Positions 18,665 to 28,598 of a stretch of DNA of 64,000 bases are shown one piece after another. The stretch comes from an uncultured beta proteobacterium (GTDB lineage: Bacteria > Pseudomonadota > Gammaproteobacteria > Burkholderiales > Burkholderiaceae), in the NCBI GenBank assembly GCA_903867305.1, contig CAIPQU010000053.1, positions 1 to 64,000 of the forward strand, read 5' to 3'. Position 1 is the stretch's first letter, and each line of letters starts with the position of its first letter. The notes under the pieces were generated by a model that was given only the letters and a program-made list of their open reading frames with translations, was not told the origin of the DNA and searched no databases. Position numbers and translations under genes: made by a program.

Positions 18665-19633
18665 TCATTCCGCTTTAATTTTTGCACTTTTAGCAACTTT
18701 TGCCCACTTGAGGGTTTCCTCTGAGACAAAGCGCTCAAACTCCTTACGACTTATAGGCATGACTTCTGCACCCTCAGCAATAAACCTGTTTTTGATTTCT
18801 GTTTCCGCCAATATTTGATTACATTCAACATGTAGCTTATCTAGTAGTTCTATTGGAACACCCGCAGGGGCTGATATTCCCCACCAATTCATCGCCTCAG
18901 CATCAATCCCCTGCTCTTTGAGAGTAGGTACATTAGGCAATAATGCAACTCTTTGTCTACCAGCGATCGCCAATGGACGAATTTGCCCTGACTTAATAAA
19001 ATTTTGCATTTGAATCAAGCTCCCTAAGGATATCTGTACATGACCAGCAACCGTATCAACTACCGCTGGTCCACCACCTTTATAGTGAACTAAAGAAATA
19101 TCAGCATTCGTTTTCATCATGAATAACTCAATCGCAAAATGCTGAAAACTACCAACCCCAGCAGTTCCAAAATTCGTTTTATTCGGATTTTTTTTAGAGT
19201 ATTCAATGAGCTCTTTGATATTGTTGACGGACAATTGATTATTGACGACAAGCACACTTGGCCCAATCCCCAGCATGGCAACGGGAGCAAATGCCTTATC
19301 TGGGTCATACGCTAATTTCATGATCGAGGAGTTCATAGCAAAACTCGATGAAATCAGCAATAAAGTATTCCCATCAGGTTCGGAGCGCGCTACAAACTCT
19401 GCCCCCACAGAACCTCCTGCACCAGGTTTATTTTCGACGATGACGGAACGCTTTAACTTTAAGGATAATTGTTGCGCAATCGCTCGTCCAACAATATCAT
19501 TACTCCCACCTGGGGCAAAGGGGACGACTAACTTGATGGTCTTACTCTCCTGAGCATCTACCCTAAATATCAAAACGCACAAAAATAGAAATAGTAATTG
19601 AATGAACTTCAAGTAAAAGTCATTATTTTTCAA
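18665..19633 (-). CDS. Bug-family substrate-binding protein
   Basis: KTIKLVVPFAPGGSNDIVGRAIAQQLSLKLKRSVIVENKPGAGGSVGAEFVARSEPDGNTLL. Confidence 0.9.
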   Translation of the reverse strand: MKNNDFYLKFIQLLFLFLCVLIFRVDAQESKTIKLVVPFAPGGSNDIVGRAIAQQLSLKLKRSVIVENKPGAGGSVGAEFVARSEPDGNTLLLISSSFAMNSSIMKLAYDPDKAFAPVAMLGIGPSVLVVNNQLSVNNIKELIEYSKKNPNKTNFGTAGVGSFQHFAIELFMMKTNADISLVHYKGGGPAVVDTVAGHVQISLGSLIQMQNFIKSGQIRPLAIAGRQRVALLPNVPTLKEQGIDAEAMNWWGISAPAGVPIELLDKLHVECNQILAETEIKNRFIAEGAEVMPISRKEFERFVSEETLKWAKVAKSAKIKAE

Positions 19634-19729
19634 AGTACTAGCTTCTTTTACAAAACGAGCAAAGTCATTGGAAAACTAGGAGGCATCAGAATTAAGCGCA
19701 ATACCCCCAAGATTTATCTCAATAAAAAA

Positions 19730-20113
19730 CTATTTCGCAGGTGTGGCAACTGGCTTGCCTTTTTCTACGACATATGTTGCTAACACTTTTGTAGTACCGG
19801 CATTGGTATTAATGCCATCATGGACAAGTCCATTGGGGATAAAAAAAGTTTGTCCTGCCTGGATAATTTGGGAGGGCTTTCCGTCAATTTTTATTTCTAA
19901 TTGACCTTCTAGAACATAACCAATTTCTTCTCCTGGGTGCGTATGACGCCCAGCCGCAACCCCTTGAGAAAATTCAGCAACGGCTTGCACAACAACTTTT
20001 TCAGGAATACTTAAATCTTGGGTTTGCAATAGGGTTCTTTTAAATCCAGCCTGTTGAGCAATCGACAACCCTGCTATGCCAATCAACATGCTCGTGATAA
20101 GAATTTTTTTCAT
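19730..20113 (-). CDS. secreted cupin-domain protein
   Basis: Signal peptide MKKILITSMLIGIAGLSIAQQ; AAGRHTHPGEEIGYVLEGQLEIKIDGKPSQIIQAGQTFFIPNGLVHDGIN. Confidence 0.85.
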   Translation of the reverse strand: MKKILITSMLIGIAGLSIAQQAGFKRTLLQTQDLSIPEKVVVQAVAEFSQGVAAGRHTHPGEEIGYVLEGQLEIKIDGKPSQIIQAGQTFFIPNGLVHDGINTNAGTTKVLATYVVEKGKPVATPAK

Positions 20114-20253
20114 ATAGTCTCCTTGAATATTATTTATTAAGATTAATCTCTATATTATTTCAATTAACTCTATATTTAAAGAGATAAGTAAAATTAATAG
20201 ATAAATCGATATAGGTTATTCTAGTATGTAATGAAACTTCTTCAAAATCTCCT

Positions 20254-21258
20254 TTGAGACAAATCTGTTCTATGTTGACCTTGCTAACAAAAATTCACCG
20301 CAACTTCATTCTTTTGGGGCTTATATTGATGGGCATATCAACGATTGCTCATGCGCAGGAATTCCCTCCTAAAAAAACGATCACCATGTATGTCGGGTTT
20401 GCTGCAGGTGGAGGCTCTGATACCGCAGCGAGGATTATCGCTAAGAAACTCTCGGATAATATCGGTCAAACGATTATTGTGGAAAATCGTCCTGGCGCTG
20501 GTGGCAATATCGTTCATGGTACGGTTGCTACAGGACCATCAGATGGTTCAGTGATTTTATTGGGTTCGATTGGTCCCCTGTCCATCGCTCCTTTCTTGAT
20601 GAAACTCAATTACGATCCCATCAAAGATCTAGCTCCTCTCTCAATGGGTGTTGCCTTCCCCAATATTTTGGTGGTTTCTAGTGATTCATCGATTAAAAGC
20701 CTGAAAGATTTTATTGATCAAGCGAAAAAAGAACCTGGAAAAGTCACCTTCGCATCAACCGGCAATGGCTCTGCATCACACCTTCAAGGTGAGTTACTCA
20801 ATGTTCTTGCAAATATTGACACAACCCACGTCCCTTATAAAGGGGGTAGCCCAGCCATGATTGATGTTCTTGGTGGACGTGTAGATTCTTATTACTCCAC
20901 AATTTCTTCAGCGCAGCCACACATTAAAAGTGGCCGACTCAAGGCGATTGCAGTCACTAGTGCAAAACGTGTCGACGCGCTACCAGATATCCCGACGATC
21001 GCTGAATCTGGCTACCCTAGTTTTGATTCGACGAATTGGTATGCCTTTGTTGCTTCGAGTAAAACCCCAGACCCCCTCTTAGAAAGATGGAATCAAGAAA
21101 TTGTTAAAGTTCTCAAAGATAAGGAAGTGATTCGTGCCTTGAGTGAACATGGTCTTTATCCACTTCCTGGATCACGTGATGATCTCAAAAAGTTTATTGC
21201 AAAAGAGTCGCAAATTTGGAGCAAAATCATTAAGGATAAGCATATTACCAATGATTAA
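20254..21258 (+). CDS. Bug-family substrate-binding protein
   Basis: KTITMYVGFAAGGGSDTAARIIAKKLSDNIGQTIIVENRPGAGGNIVHGTVA; VPYKGGSPAMIDVLGGRV; the actual start may be the internal Met at 20272. Confidence 0.9.
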   Translation: MRQICSMLTLLTKIHRNFILLGLILMGISTIAHAQEFPPKKTITMYVGFAAGGGSDTAARIIAKKLSDNIGQTIIVENRPGAGGNIVHGTVATGPSDGSVILLGSIGPLSIAPFLMKLNYDPIKDLAPLSMGVAFPNILVVSSDSSIKSLKDFIDQAKKEPGKVTFASTGNGSASHLQGELLNVLANIDTTHVPYKGGSPAMIDVLGGRVDSYYSTISSAQPHIKSGRLKAIAVTSAKRVDALPDIPTIAESGYPSFDSTNWYAFVASSKTPDPLLERWNQEIVKVLKDKEVIRALSEHGLYPLPGSRDDLKKFIAKESQIWSKIIKDKHITND

Positions 21259-21287
21259 ATCATTGACCTAATGTTGTAACAAACCCT

Positions 21288-21923
21288 ATGGAAAGAATCA
21301 TGATGAAAAAATTATTTGCTTCAAGTCTATTAGTTTCTACTCTTTTAGTGAGCTTGTTCATTAGTAGCGCGTCTATCGCACAAAATTCATCAGCCCCAAT
21401 CCGGTTACGTGGTGTTGTGGAGCGTATAGATTCAGATTCCATCACGTTTAAAGAACGTCGAGGGGAAACGCTAAAAATAGCGATGCCCCCTAATCTGAAT
21501 ATCACTGAGGTCTACCCGATCAAAATGACAGATATTCAAGAAAACAGCTTTATCGGGACAGCAACCCTGACAAATTCCTCCGGCCGTTTAGAGGCACTAG
21601 AAGTATTAGTTTTTCCTGAGGCAATGCGAGGCACCGGCGAAGGACATTATTCTTGGGACCTCATGCCTGGAAGTATGATGACCAACGCTAACGTGAGCCA
21701 ATTAAAAAGTATCGGCAGTGGTCGTGAATTAAAGCTGGATTACAAAGGGGGTAGCCAAGTCGTCTTTGTACCAGAAAATACTCCTATCGTGACTTTCCGA
21801 CCAGGATCACTTGCTCTTTTAGTTCCCCAAGCCAATGCCATTTTGACGGTGATAGAGAAAGATGGCCAGCCTCAATTAACTCGTGTCACGGTCGGAAAAG
21901 ACGGCTTTAAACCCCCAATGTAA
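21288..21923 (+). CDS. secreted protein of unknown function (DUF5666-like OB-fold region?)
   Basis: Signal peptide, then IRLRGVVERIDSDSITFKERRGETLKIAMPPN. Confidence 0.55.
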   Translation: MERIMMKKLFASSLLVSTLLVSLFISSASIAQNSSAPIRLRGVVERIDSDSITFKERRGETLKIAMPPNLNITEVYPIKMTDIQENSFIGTATLTNSSGRLEALEVLVFPEAMRGTGEGHYSWDLMPGSMMTNANVSQLKSIGSGRELKLDYKGGSQVVFVPENTPIVTFRPGSLALLVPQANAILTVIEKDGQPQLTRVTVGKDGFKPPM

Positions 21924-21926
21924 AAC

Positions 21927-22229
21927 TTATTTTGTCGCGTCACCGCTCTCGATAATGACGTTTTCGACAACTCCAGCACCACTTCGCCGAAACTTCGCGG
22001 CCGCCACATATTCTGGAGATTCAAAGCACTTTACGCCATCCTCGAGTGTAGGGAACTCAATCACCACAAAGCGTTGGAAATCTTGAGGTCCTTCCATGAT
22101 TTGGAATTTACCTCCTCTAGCCAAAACCTTTCCACCATACTGAGCAAGAATTCCAGGTACTAGGTCCGTGTATTTTTTATACTCAACGGGGTCATTAATT
22201 TTTGAACGTGCTAACCAATACGCTGCCAT
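21927..22229 (-). CDS. DUF1330 domain protein
   Basis: MAAYWLARSKINDPVEYKKYTDLVPGILAQYGGKVLARGGKFQIMEG...VVIEFPTLEDGVKCFESPEYVAAAKFR. Confidence 0.9.
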   Translation of the reverse strand: MAAYWLARSKINDPVEYKKYTDLVPGILAQYGGKVLARGGKFQIMEGPQDFQRFVVIEFPTLEDGVKCFESPEYVAAAKFRRSGAGVVENVIIESGDATK

Positions 22230-22314
22230 GCTGTCTCCTTTGTTATATAAATCTTGATGATGAAACTACACATCATTGTTTTAAATAAATAGATTACTAC
22301 AAACTTGATTCATT

Positions 22315-23055
22315 CTAAAAATTCAGTCCTAACCATTCTTTGACTTGACCGTGTAAATCACCGCTAAACATCTCCTGAGATCCAGAAGTTGTAATTTTCC
22401 CCAAACTCAGTACATATAAGTACTGCGACATCTTTACCACTCGTCGAACATTATGGTCAATGAGTAATACACCCATACCACTTTGAGTAAATTTTTCTAA
22501 CCAAATAAAAATCTCTTCTGCAATCTTCGGCGACAATCCAATACTTGGCTCATCCACCAAGCACAGCTTAGGCTGTATGATCCATGCTTTGGCAAATTCG
22601 AGTTGTTTTTGTTGCCCACCAGATAACTCTCCTGCGGCCTGACGTCTTTTTTGCTTGAGAATCGGAAACAGTTCTAAGACTTCTTCATAACGACTTTCCC
22701 AACCGATAAAGGAGGATTTTCGGGATTGAACAGGTAATAACAAGTTATCCTCAACACTCAAAAATGGAAACAAACTAGATTCTTGAGGGATACAGCAAAT
22801 ACCATAATCAATCAATTGATGTGGCTTAATGTCCAGCATATTGCTCCCCTCAAAAAGGACTTCGCCTTTTTTGGGGGATAGAAATCCACAAATCGTTTTA
22901 ATGAGGGTTGATTTGCCAGCGCCATTGAGTCCAATCAGACCAGCAACTTCACCACGACGAACGATCAAATCGATATCTACTAGTACATCGATATCCTTGG
23001 CATAACCAGAGGTGACATTTTTCAGTTCAAGCAATACTTCAGACATGATCGTCAC
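22315..23055 (-). CDS. livF: branched-chain amino acid/amide-type ABC transporter ATP-binding protein (LivF-like)
   Basis: GLNGAGKSTLIKTICG Walker A; LSGGQQKQLEFAKAW; CLVDEPSIGLSP. Confidence 0.85.
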   Translation of the reverse strand: MTIMSEVLLELKNVTSGYAKDIDVLVDIDLIVRRGEVAGLIGLNGAGKSTLIKTICGFLSPKKGEVLFEGSNMLDIKPHQLIDYGICCIPQESSLFPFLSVEDNLLLPVQSRKSSFIGWESRYEEVLELFPILKQKRRQAAGELSGGQQKQLEFAKAWIIQPKLCLVDEPSIGLSPKIAEEIFIWLEKFTQSGMGVLLIDHNVRRVVKMSQYLYVLSLGKITTSGSQEMFSGDLHGQVKEWLGLNF

Positions 23056-23767
23056 CTAAATATGCTTCAATCACTTGATCATTCGAAAGAACCTCTTTCG
23101 TGGTACCTTGCGCAATCACTTTTCCGGCATTCATACAAACACACTCCGTACACAATTGCTGAACAATGGGCATATCATGACTAACCACGACAAAGGAGTG
23201 CCCTTGATGATGACGCTCCAAAATAAATTTCACCATGGTTGCCCGCATTTGCGGATGCACCGCGGCAAAGGGCTCATCTAATAATGCTAATTTTGGACTG
23301 CGCATAAAACACATCCCAAACTCCAGTAATTTTTTTTGACCACCAGAAAGCAGTCCCGCGTCGAGGAATTTAACCGGCTCCAACTCCAATTCGGCAATTA
23401 ATTGATCAGCAATTTCAACAGACTCTTTAAAAGAAACGCCAACAGCCTGTCCTGCGATTAATAAATTATCAAATGAACTGATTCGTGGAAAAACTCTCGT
23501 CATTTGAAACATCCGCATCACCCCTAATCTAGCTAGTGCAGACGGCTTCAGCTTTGAGATTTCTTGTTCTTCTAAAAAAATTTTTCCATCATCTGCTCTT
23601 AATATCCCAGAGAGCATGTTTAAAACAGTTGTTTTACCAGATCCATTAGGACCAATCAGTCCTAAAATAATCCCTTCAGGCATTTCAAAACTCACTTGAT
23701 CAACGGCTTGGTTTCCACCAAATCGTTTGGATAAGTTTTCTACTTTTAATAAGGGCAAAGAGTTCAT
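23039..23767 (-). CDS. livG: branched-chain amino acid-type ABC transporter ATP-binding protein (LivG-like)
   Basis: GPNGSGKTTVLNMLSG; LLSGGQKKLLEFG; LALLDEPFAAVHP; downstream gene overlaps its stop. Confidence 0.85.
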   Translation of the reverse strand: MNSLPLLKVENLSKRFGGNQAVDQVSFEMPEGIILGLIGPNGSGKTTVLNMLSGILRADDGKIFLEEQEISKLKPSALARLGVMRMFQMTRVFPRISSFDNLLIAGQAVGVSFKESVEIADQLIAELELEPVKFLDAGLLSGGQKKLLEFGMCFMRSPKLALLDEPFAAVHPQMRATMVKFILERHHQGHSFVVVSHDMPIVQQLCTECVCMNAGKVIAQGTTKEVLSNDQVIEAYLGDDHV

Positions 23768-24744
23768 GAGGAAACTCCTTTACGTAAACGTTTTTTATTA
23801 AGCTGTATCAGTAGTAAACCCCAAATACCTGTTCTGAAAAAACGGGCAAAAATGATGACGACGAGAGCAAAAACAATCATCTGAATATTGCCAATATCTC
23901 TTAACCACTCAGATCCCAGATAAACAATTAAAGCTCCTAATAAAGGACCTGTTAATGAACCAATCCCACCAATCACCACCATCGAAATCACCAACCCAGT
24001 CTGTTGTAAGAGTCCCATCTCCGGACTGACCAATTGGCTAAAAGATCCATACATCGCTCCAGCAAAACCACATAATGCGCAAGAAATCGTAAAAGCCCAT
24101 AATTTATAGTCAACAACAGGGATACCTCGACTTTCAGCACCATCTTGGTCATCCCGTATCGCCAGTAAGTATCCCCCAAAACGTGAACGCATAATGAAAT
24201 AAATGAGCAGGCCAACGCCCATCACCAGAGCAATAAAAAAATAATAATAGGTCAAGCGATCATCGATCATTGTCGGAACGTTGAGTCCTTGATCACCCCT
24301 TGTATATTCATGAGAATTAGAAATAATGACTCGAGCAATCTCGGCAAAAGACAAGGTGGTAAGTGATAAGTAAGGCCCTTTTAAGCGCGTCACAAGACCA
24401 CCTAAGAACAATCCCATCAAGCCACTACCAATGATGGCTAGTGGAATCGCTACCCATAAAGAAGCATGAAGATGAAAATCTAATAAGCCAACCACATATC
24501 CGCCTAACATGGCAAAAGCGGCTGGAGCCATCGAAAACTGTCCGGTATATCCAGCTAACAAATTCCAAGACATCGAAACCATTGCAAAATAAAGAGCGAC
24601 AATCAATACACCGAAGGTGTAATCCGTCAAATGGAATAATGGCACGCCACATAAAATGAAGCCAACGAAAAGCATACATCGCAAATCCTGCCGTAAGCGG
24701 TTATTCCATAAGTTCGGATGAGCTAAAGAAGCAGACTTGTTCAT
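23764..24744 (-). CDS. livM: branched-chain amino acid-type ABC transporter permease (LivM-like)
   Basis: Multi-TM; SWNLLAGYTGQFSMAPAAFAMLGGYVVGLL; GGIGSLTGPLLGALIVYL. Confidence 0.85.
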   Translation of the reverse strand: MNKSASLAHPNLWNNRLRQDLRCMLFVGFILCGVPLFHLTDYTFGVLIVALYFAMVSMSWNLLAGYTGQFSMAPAAFAMLGGYVVGLLDFHLHASLWVAIPLAIIGSGLMGLFLGGLVTRLKGPYLSLTTLSFAEIARVIISNSHEYTRGDQGLNVPTMIDDRLTYYYFFIALVMGVGLLIYFIMRSRFGGYLLAIRDDQDGAESRGIPVVDYKLWAFTISCALCGFAGAMYGSFSQLVSPEMGLLQQTGLVISMVVIGGIGSLTGPLLGALIVYLGSEWLRDIGNIQMIVFALVVIIFARFFRTGIWGLLLIQLNKKRLRKGVSS

Positions 24745-25635
24745 CTAGGCATCCCTTCCCTTTTGACCAGCAAGTCCTTGCGGTCTAAAAATCAAGACCA
24801 ATATTAAAATCAATAATCCAAAAGCATCTCGATAATCATAGGAAACATAGACCGCAAAGTAGGATTCAAAAACACCTAAAAGTAAAGCTGCAAACATGCT
24901 TCCCCAAATAGAACCAAGACCACCCAAAACGACAATAATGTAGGATTTGATGGCAGGAAAAGATCCAATATCAGGTGATGGATTTACTAAGGGCGATAAC
25001 AATGCACCTGATAATGCAGCAAGTCCGCCAGCAATACCAAAAATGATTGCAGTCGTTTTAATCGGATCAATTCCAGCTAAAGACGAACCAAATCGATTTT
25101 GGGCTACCGCCTGAATCTGTTTACCCCACAATGATTTTTTTATAAAGATAGCTAAACCCACCAACAGTAAAATGGAAACACCAGCTGCAATGATTTTTTG
25201 ACCATTAAGCATAATTGGTCCAATAGCAATTCTTTGTGATGAAGCTAGGCTTGGCCCCATAAAGGGTGAAGGTCCAATAACCTTATCGACTAGATGGATG
25301 AGCAACAAAGAAAGCGCAAAGGTCACCACAACAGCATATTCGTCTTTCACAAAAGACCAACTGCTATATCCCGCATATAAAGGACGAATCAGGAGTCGCT
25401 CTACGACAATACCTAACAAACCTCCCGAGATGGCAGCAAAGGGTAATGCAAACCAAGGATTAACTCCAAAGTAACTTGCAATCAGCGCATATGTGTATGC
25501 GCCAACCATGAAAAACTCCCCATGGGCAAAATTAATAACGCGCAAAACTCCAAAAATCATCGATAGACCAACTGCCATCAATGCATAAAACAAGCCCATA
25601 ATCAGGCCATTAACAGTAAGGTCTAAAAATAACAA
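24745..25635 (-). CDS. livH: branched-chain amino acid-type ABC transporter permease (LivH-like)
   Basis: NGLIMGLFYALMAVGLSMIFGVLRVINFAHGEFFMVGAY; VVLGGLGSIWGSMFAALLLGVFES. Confidence 0.9.
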   Translation of the reverse strand: MLFLDLTVNGLIMGLFYALMAVGLSMIFGVLRVINFAHGEFFMVGAYTYALIASYFGVNPWFALPFAAISGGLLGIVVERLLIRPLYAGYSSWSFVKDEYAVVVTFALSLLLIHLVDKVIGPSPFMGPSLASSQRIAIGPIMLNGQKIIAAGVSILLLVGLAIFIKKSLWGKQIQAVAQNRFGSSLAGIDPIKTTAIIFGIAGGLAALSGALLSPLVNPSPDIGSFPAIKSYIIVVLGGLGSIWGSMFAALLLGVFESYFAVYVSYDYRDAFGLLILILVLIFRPQGLAGQKGRDA

Positions 25636-25654
25636 GCGTTTCTTTCAAAAAATA

Positions 25655-25680
25655 GAAACGTCCTTCAAGAAGGACGTTTC
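25655..25680 (-). terminator. intercistronic hairpin between the liv SBP and LivH genes
   Basis: GAAACGTCCTTC-AA-GAAGGACGTTTC perfect 12-bp stem; on the minus strand followed by TATTTTTTG. Confidence 0.7.
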
Positions 25681-25697
25681 ATCACATCATACTGAAC

Positions 25698-26921
25698 TTA
25701 CTTGGGCATCGTAATCTTTTGTACATTAAATTCTGTACCAGGACTTTGCAGTAATGTCGTTTTGCCGACTGCTTGGTTGACATCGGTTAACTGATAGTTC
25801 ACATAAGGTATCGCTGCCCACTGCTGATAAGATACTCCAGGGGTAGAATCAAACACCATGACACCACGCGCCCCATCAAATTTACTTTTACGCATCACAT
25901 CTAAAAGCTTAGCGGAGTCAGTTGTTCCTGCTTGGCGAATCGCCTCTGTAATCACCAATAAAGAGTCTACTGCCTGATAAATTAAGCGGTTGGGATCATT
26001 ATTTGTGCGCTTTTTATACTCTACAGCAATTTGCTTTGATAACTCATTCATCTTCATATCAGGATGGTACATACCAATCGTCATCATGTACTTTCCAGCT
26101 TCTTTGACGTTTTGCCAAAAGTCAGGGTAGTCAGCCATCCCTGCACCGTCATAGACCAAAGTCTTTGGTGATGGGGCAACACCTTGCTCATATAGTTGAT
26201 TGAGCGCAATGTAGGCGGCAGGAGGCAGCATGGTCATCACAATAACATCTGGTGGATTTGCTTTGAGAGCAAGGATCGCTGGTGTAAAGTCTTTACTGCT
26301 TCGATCTAAAGTTTCAAATTTGTAATCAACTGTGGCACCTTTTCTTTTTAAAGCCTCTCCCACACCTTTTGCTAAACCTATACCATAATCAGTATTTTCA
26401 GCAAAAGCAACAACGCGTTTGACTTTCATAGCTTTTAAAGTTTCCGCCATGGAATCAGCCACAACAAAATTATATGGTGATGTGTTAATGACCTCAGGAT
26501 AACCTTTGACACGCACTGAATCAGCCCAACAGTTTGTGTTGACGTAAGGCGTTTGATAGCGATGAGCCACCTCAATTTCACTTAAACAAACAGAGCTTTG
26601 GTGAGATCCAGTAATCGCAACAACCTTATCCTTCGTGATTAACTTCTCAACCGCTGAACGTCCTTTTTCAGGTAATCCTTGGTTATCTTCAATCACCAAC
26701 TTGACAGGCCGACCCAATAGTCCACCCTTAGCATTAATCATGTCTGCATAAATTTCCATTGCGTCTTTAATTTGCGTTCCTTGAATCACTGACCCAGGAG
26801 GTGATCTAGTAATCGATAAACCAATCAAAATCGGTTCAACAGCAAAGATCAATTGAGTAAAAGATCCTAAAACGATTGCCAATACCAGAGTTCGTAAACG
26901 TGTAGTAGATATTAATTTCAT
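25698..26921 (-). CDS. livK: ABC transporter substrate-binding protein (LivK / amide-urea family)
   Basis: Signal peptide MKLISTTRLRTLVLAIVLGSFTQLIFA; IQGTQIKDAMEIYADMINAKGGLLGRPVKLVIEDNQ; clustered with LivHMGF. Confidence 0.85.
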   Translation of the reverse strand: MKLISTTRLRTLVLAIVLGSFTQLIFAVEPILIGLSITRSPPGSVIQGTQIKDAMEIYADMINAKGGLLGRPVKLVIEDNQGLPEKGRSAVEKLITKDKVVAITGSHQSSVCLSEIEVAHRYQTPYVNTNCWADSVRVKGYPEVINTSPYNFVVADSMAETLKAMKVKRVVAFAENTDYGIGLAKGVGEALKRKGATVDYKFETLDRSSKDFTPAILALKANPPDVIVMTMLPPAAYIALNQLYEQGVAPSPKTLVYDGAGMADYPDFWQNVKEAGKYMMTIGMYHPDMKMNELSKQIAVEYKKRTNNDPNRLIYQAVDSLLVITEAIRQAGTTDSAKLLDVMRKSKFDGARGVMVFDSTPGVSYQQWAAIPYVNYQLTDVNQAVGKTTLLQSPGTEFNVQKITMPK

Positions 26922-27115
26922 AAAGTCTCCATGATCCAAGTAGATGGTTTTTTAAGTTTTCAAAAAAAGACCCTTTAATCATAATCCCTGAGGGCTTGAT
27001 AATCAATCTTTGAAATTATTTTAGGTATAACGTGTTTTGGATAAAGTAAGGAGTTGAAGCGTTTAAAAGGTAATATAGCTATTACGTTGTTTATTCATGT
27101 ATGACGAGATAGGAG

Positions 27116-28537
27116 ATGTTATTCATGGTAATTGCCAAAAAGTCTACTTCAACCGCTCTAAAGAGCGCCCTTCATGAACGCCCTAGTATTATCCAAAGAA
27201 TCGATCAAGGAAAAGCCCTTCGTAAAGTTGTATCTCGAGCTATCCACGCAAATTACAAAGTATCAACTGCGCGAAGAGATCCTATTAGCATCATCCTTGA
27301 GCAAGATAAAAGTCGTATACACGAACTCGTACCTATTCGTCATGCACGCATGTTAACTTCACCTTTTGCTTTCTTACGTGGTAGTGCAAAAATCATGATC
27401 GAAGATATCGGCTTGGCTCCCACGAGCAAAATCCCAGTTCTAGCGAATGGTGATATGCATGTATCCAATTTTGGCATCTATGCTACCGCTGAGAGAAATA
27501 TTGTATTTAGTATTAATGATTTTGATGAAACACATCCTGGAGCCTGGGAATGGGACATCAAACGTTTAACCGCAAGTGCGGTTGTTTGTGCCCGTTTTTT
27601 AGGTGGCGATAAAGTAACTTGTGAACAAGCAGCAAGGTCTGTTGTGAGCTCTTACCGTCAAAAAATGGATGAGTATGCTCATACACCTTATTTGGATCTT
27701 TGGTACCACACCATCAAAGTTGAAGATGTTTTAAAGACATTATCACTGCCTGCCAAAAAAGAAATGAAGAAAGTCATCAACTCAGCAAAGAAAAAAACAC
27801 AATTAACGATGTTTGAAAAAATGTCACATACCGTGAATAATCATCGTGTCATCAAAAGCACTGGTCCGTTAATGGCACGTGATGCTCAGTTAGAGTCACG
27901 CAAAAATACCTTGAAGCTTTTGGATGGCATCTTACAAAGTTATACGGAGTCATTGACATCCGATCGTCGAAATTTAGTGAACCGTTATCAAATTCTAGAC
28001 ATTGGACGTAAGGTAGTCGGTGTTGGAAGCGTTGGCACACGTTGCTGGGTCATTCTTCTACGTGGTGTAAATGATTTTGATCCATTGCTCCTGCAAGTTA
28101 AAGAAGCTGACACATCTGTTTTAGCACCGTTCTCGGAGGTTTCTCTCCCTTACGAGAATCAAGGCCATCGCGTCGTATCTGGACAACGAACGGTCCAAGG
28201 TGCGCCAGACATTTTCCTGGGTTGGGGTGACTATCAAGCGAGAGATTTTTATGTTCGTCAACTCAGCGATATGAAGGGGGGCGCTGAATTTATTCCAGGC
28301 CAAACTAAATTATCAAATTTTGTGGAGTATTGCGGAACCTGCGGTTGGGCATTGGCTCTAGCTCATGCAAAATCTGGAGATGCTGCGATGATTTCAGGAT
28401 ATTGCGGTAATAGTGACGAATTAGATACCGCATTCACAAAATTTGCATTTCTGTATGCTGATCAAAACCAAAAAGATTATGAAGCCATGCAAATCGCTGC
28501 AAAAACAGGCAGAATCGAGGTGGCCAAGGAATTCTAA
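27116..28537 (+). CDS. DUF2252 family protein (kinase-like motifs)
   Basis: PIRHARMLTSPFAFLRGSAKIMIEDI; ANGDMHVSNFGIYATAERNIVFSINDFDETHPGAWEWDIKRLTAS. Confidence 0.85.
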   Translation: MLFMVIAKKSTSTALKSALHERPSIIQRIDQGKALRKVVSRAIHANYKVSTARRDPISIILEQDKSRIHELVPIRHARMLTSPFAFLRGSAKIMIEDIGLAPTSKIPVLANGDMHVSNFGIYATAERNIVFSINDFDETHPGAWEWDIKRLTASAVVCARFLGGDKVTCEQAARSVVSSYRQKMDEYAHTPYLDLWYHTIKVEDVLKTLSLPAKKEMKKVINSAKKKTQLTMFEKMSHTVNNHRVIKSTGPLMARDAQLESRKNTLKLLDGILQSYTESLTSDRRNLVNRYQILDIGRKVVGVGSVGTRCWVILLRGVNDFDPLLLQVKEADTSVLAPFSEVSLPYENQGHRVVSGQRTVQGAPDIFLGWGDYQARDFYVRQLSDMKGGAEFIPGQTKLSNFVEYCGTCGWALALAHAKSGDAAMISGYCGNSDELDTAFTKFAFLYADQNQKDYEAMQIAAKTGRIEVAKEF

Positions 28538-28544
28538 AAAACTT

Positions 28545-28571
28545 CAGGCCAAACCTCAATGGTTTGGCCTG
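28545..28571 (+). terminator. hairpin terminator between convergent DUF2252 and cyclase genes
   Basis: CAGGCCAAACC-TCAAT-GGTTTGGCCTG perfect 11-bp stem. Confidence 0.7.
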
Positions 28572-28598
28572 ATAGGGTTTAAATACGAAATAAGGCGA

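Noticed and set aside
19242-19553. Antisense ORF 103 aa inside a Bug SBP gene
   Set aside because: Shadow of a conserved signal-peptide-bearing gene.
13430-20215. Recurrent ATCGATAT-like words in several intergenic regions as a shared regulon motif
   Set aside because: The same words also occur inside coding sequence (e.g. near 12310 and 22965), so enrichment cannot be claimed without counting.
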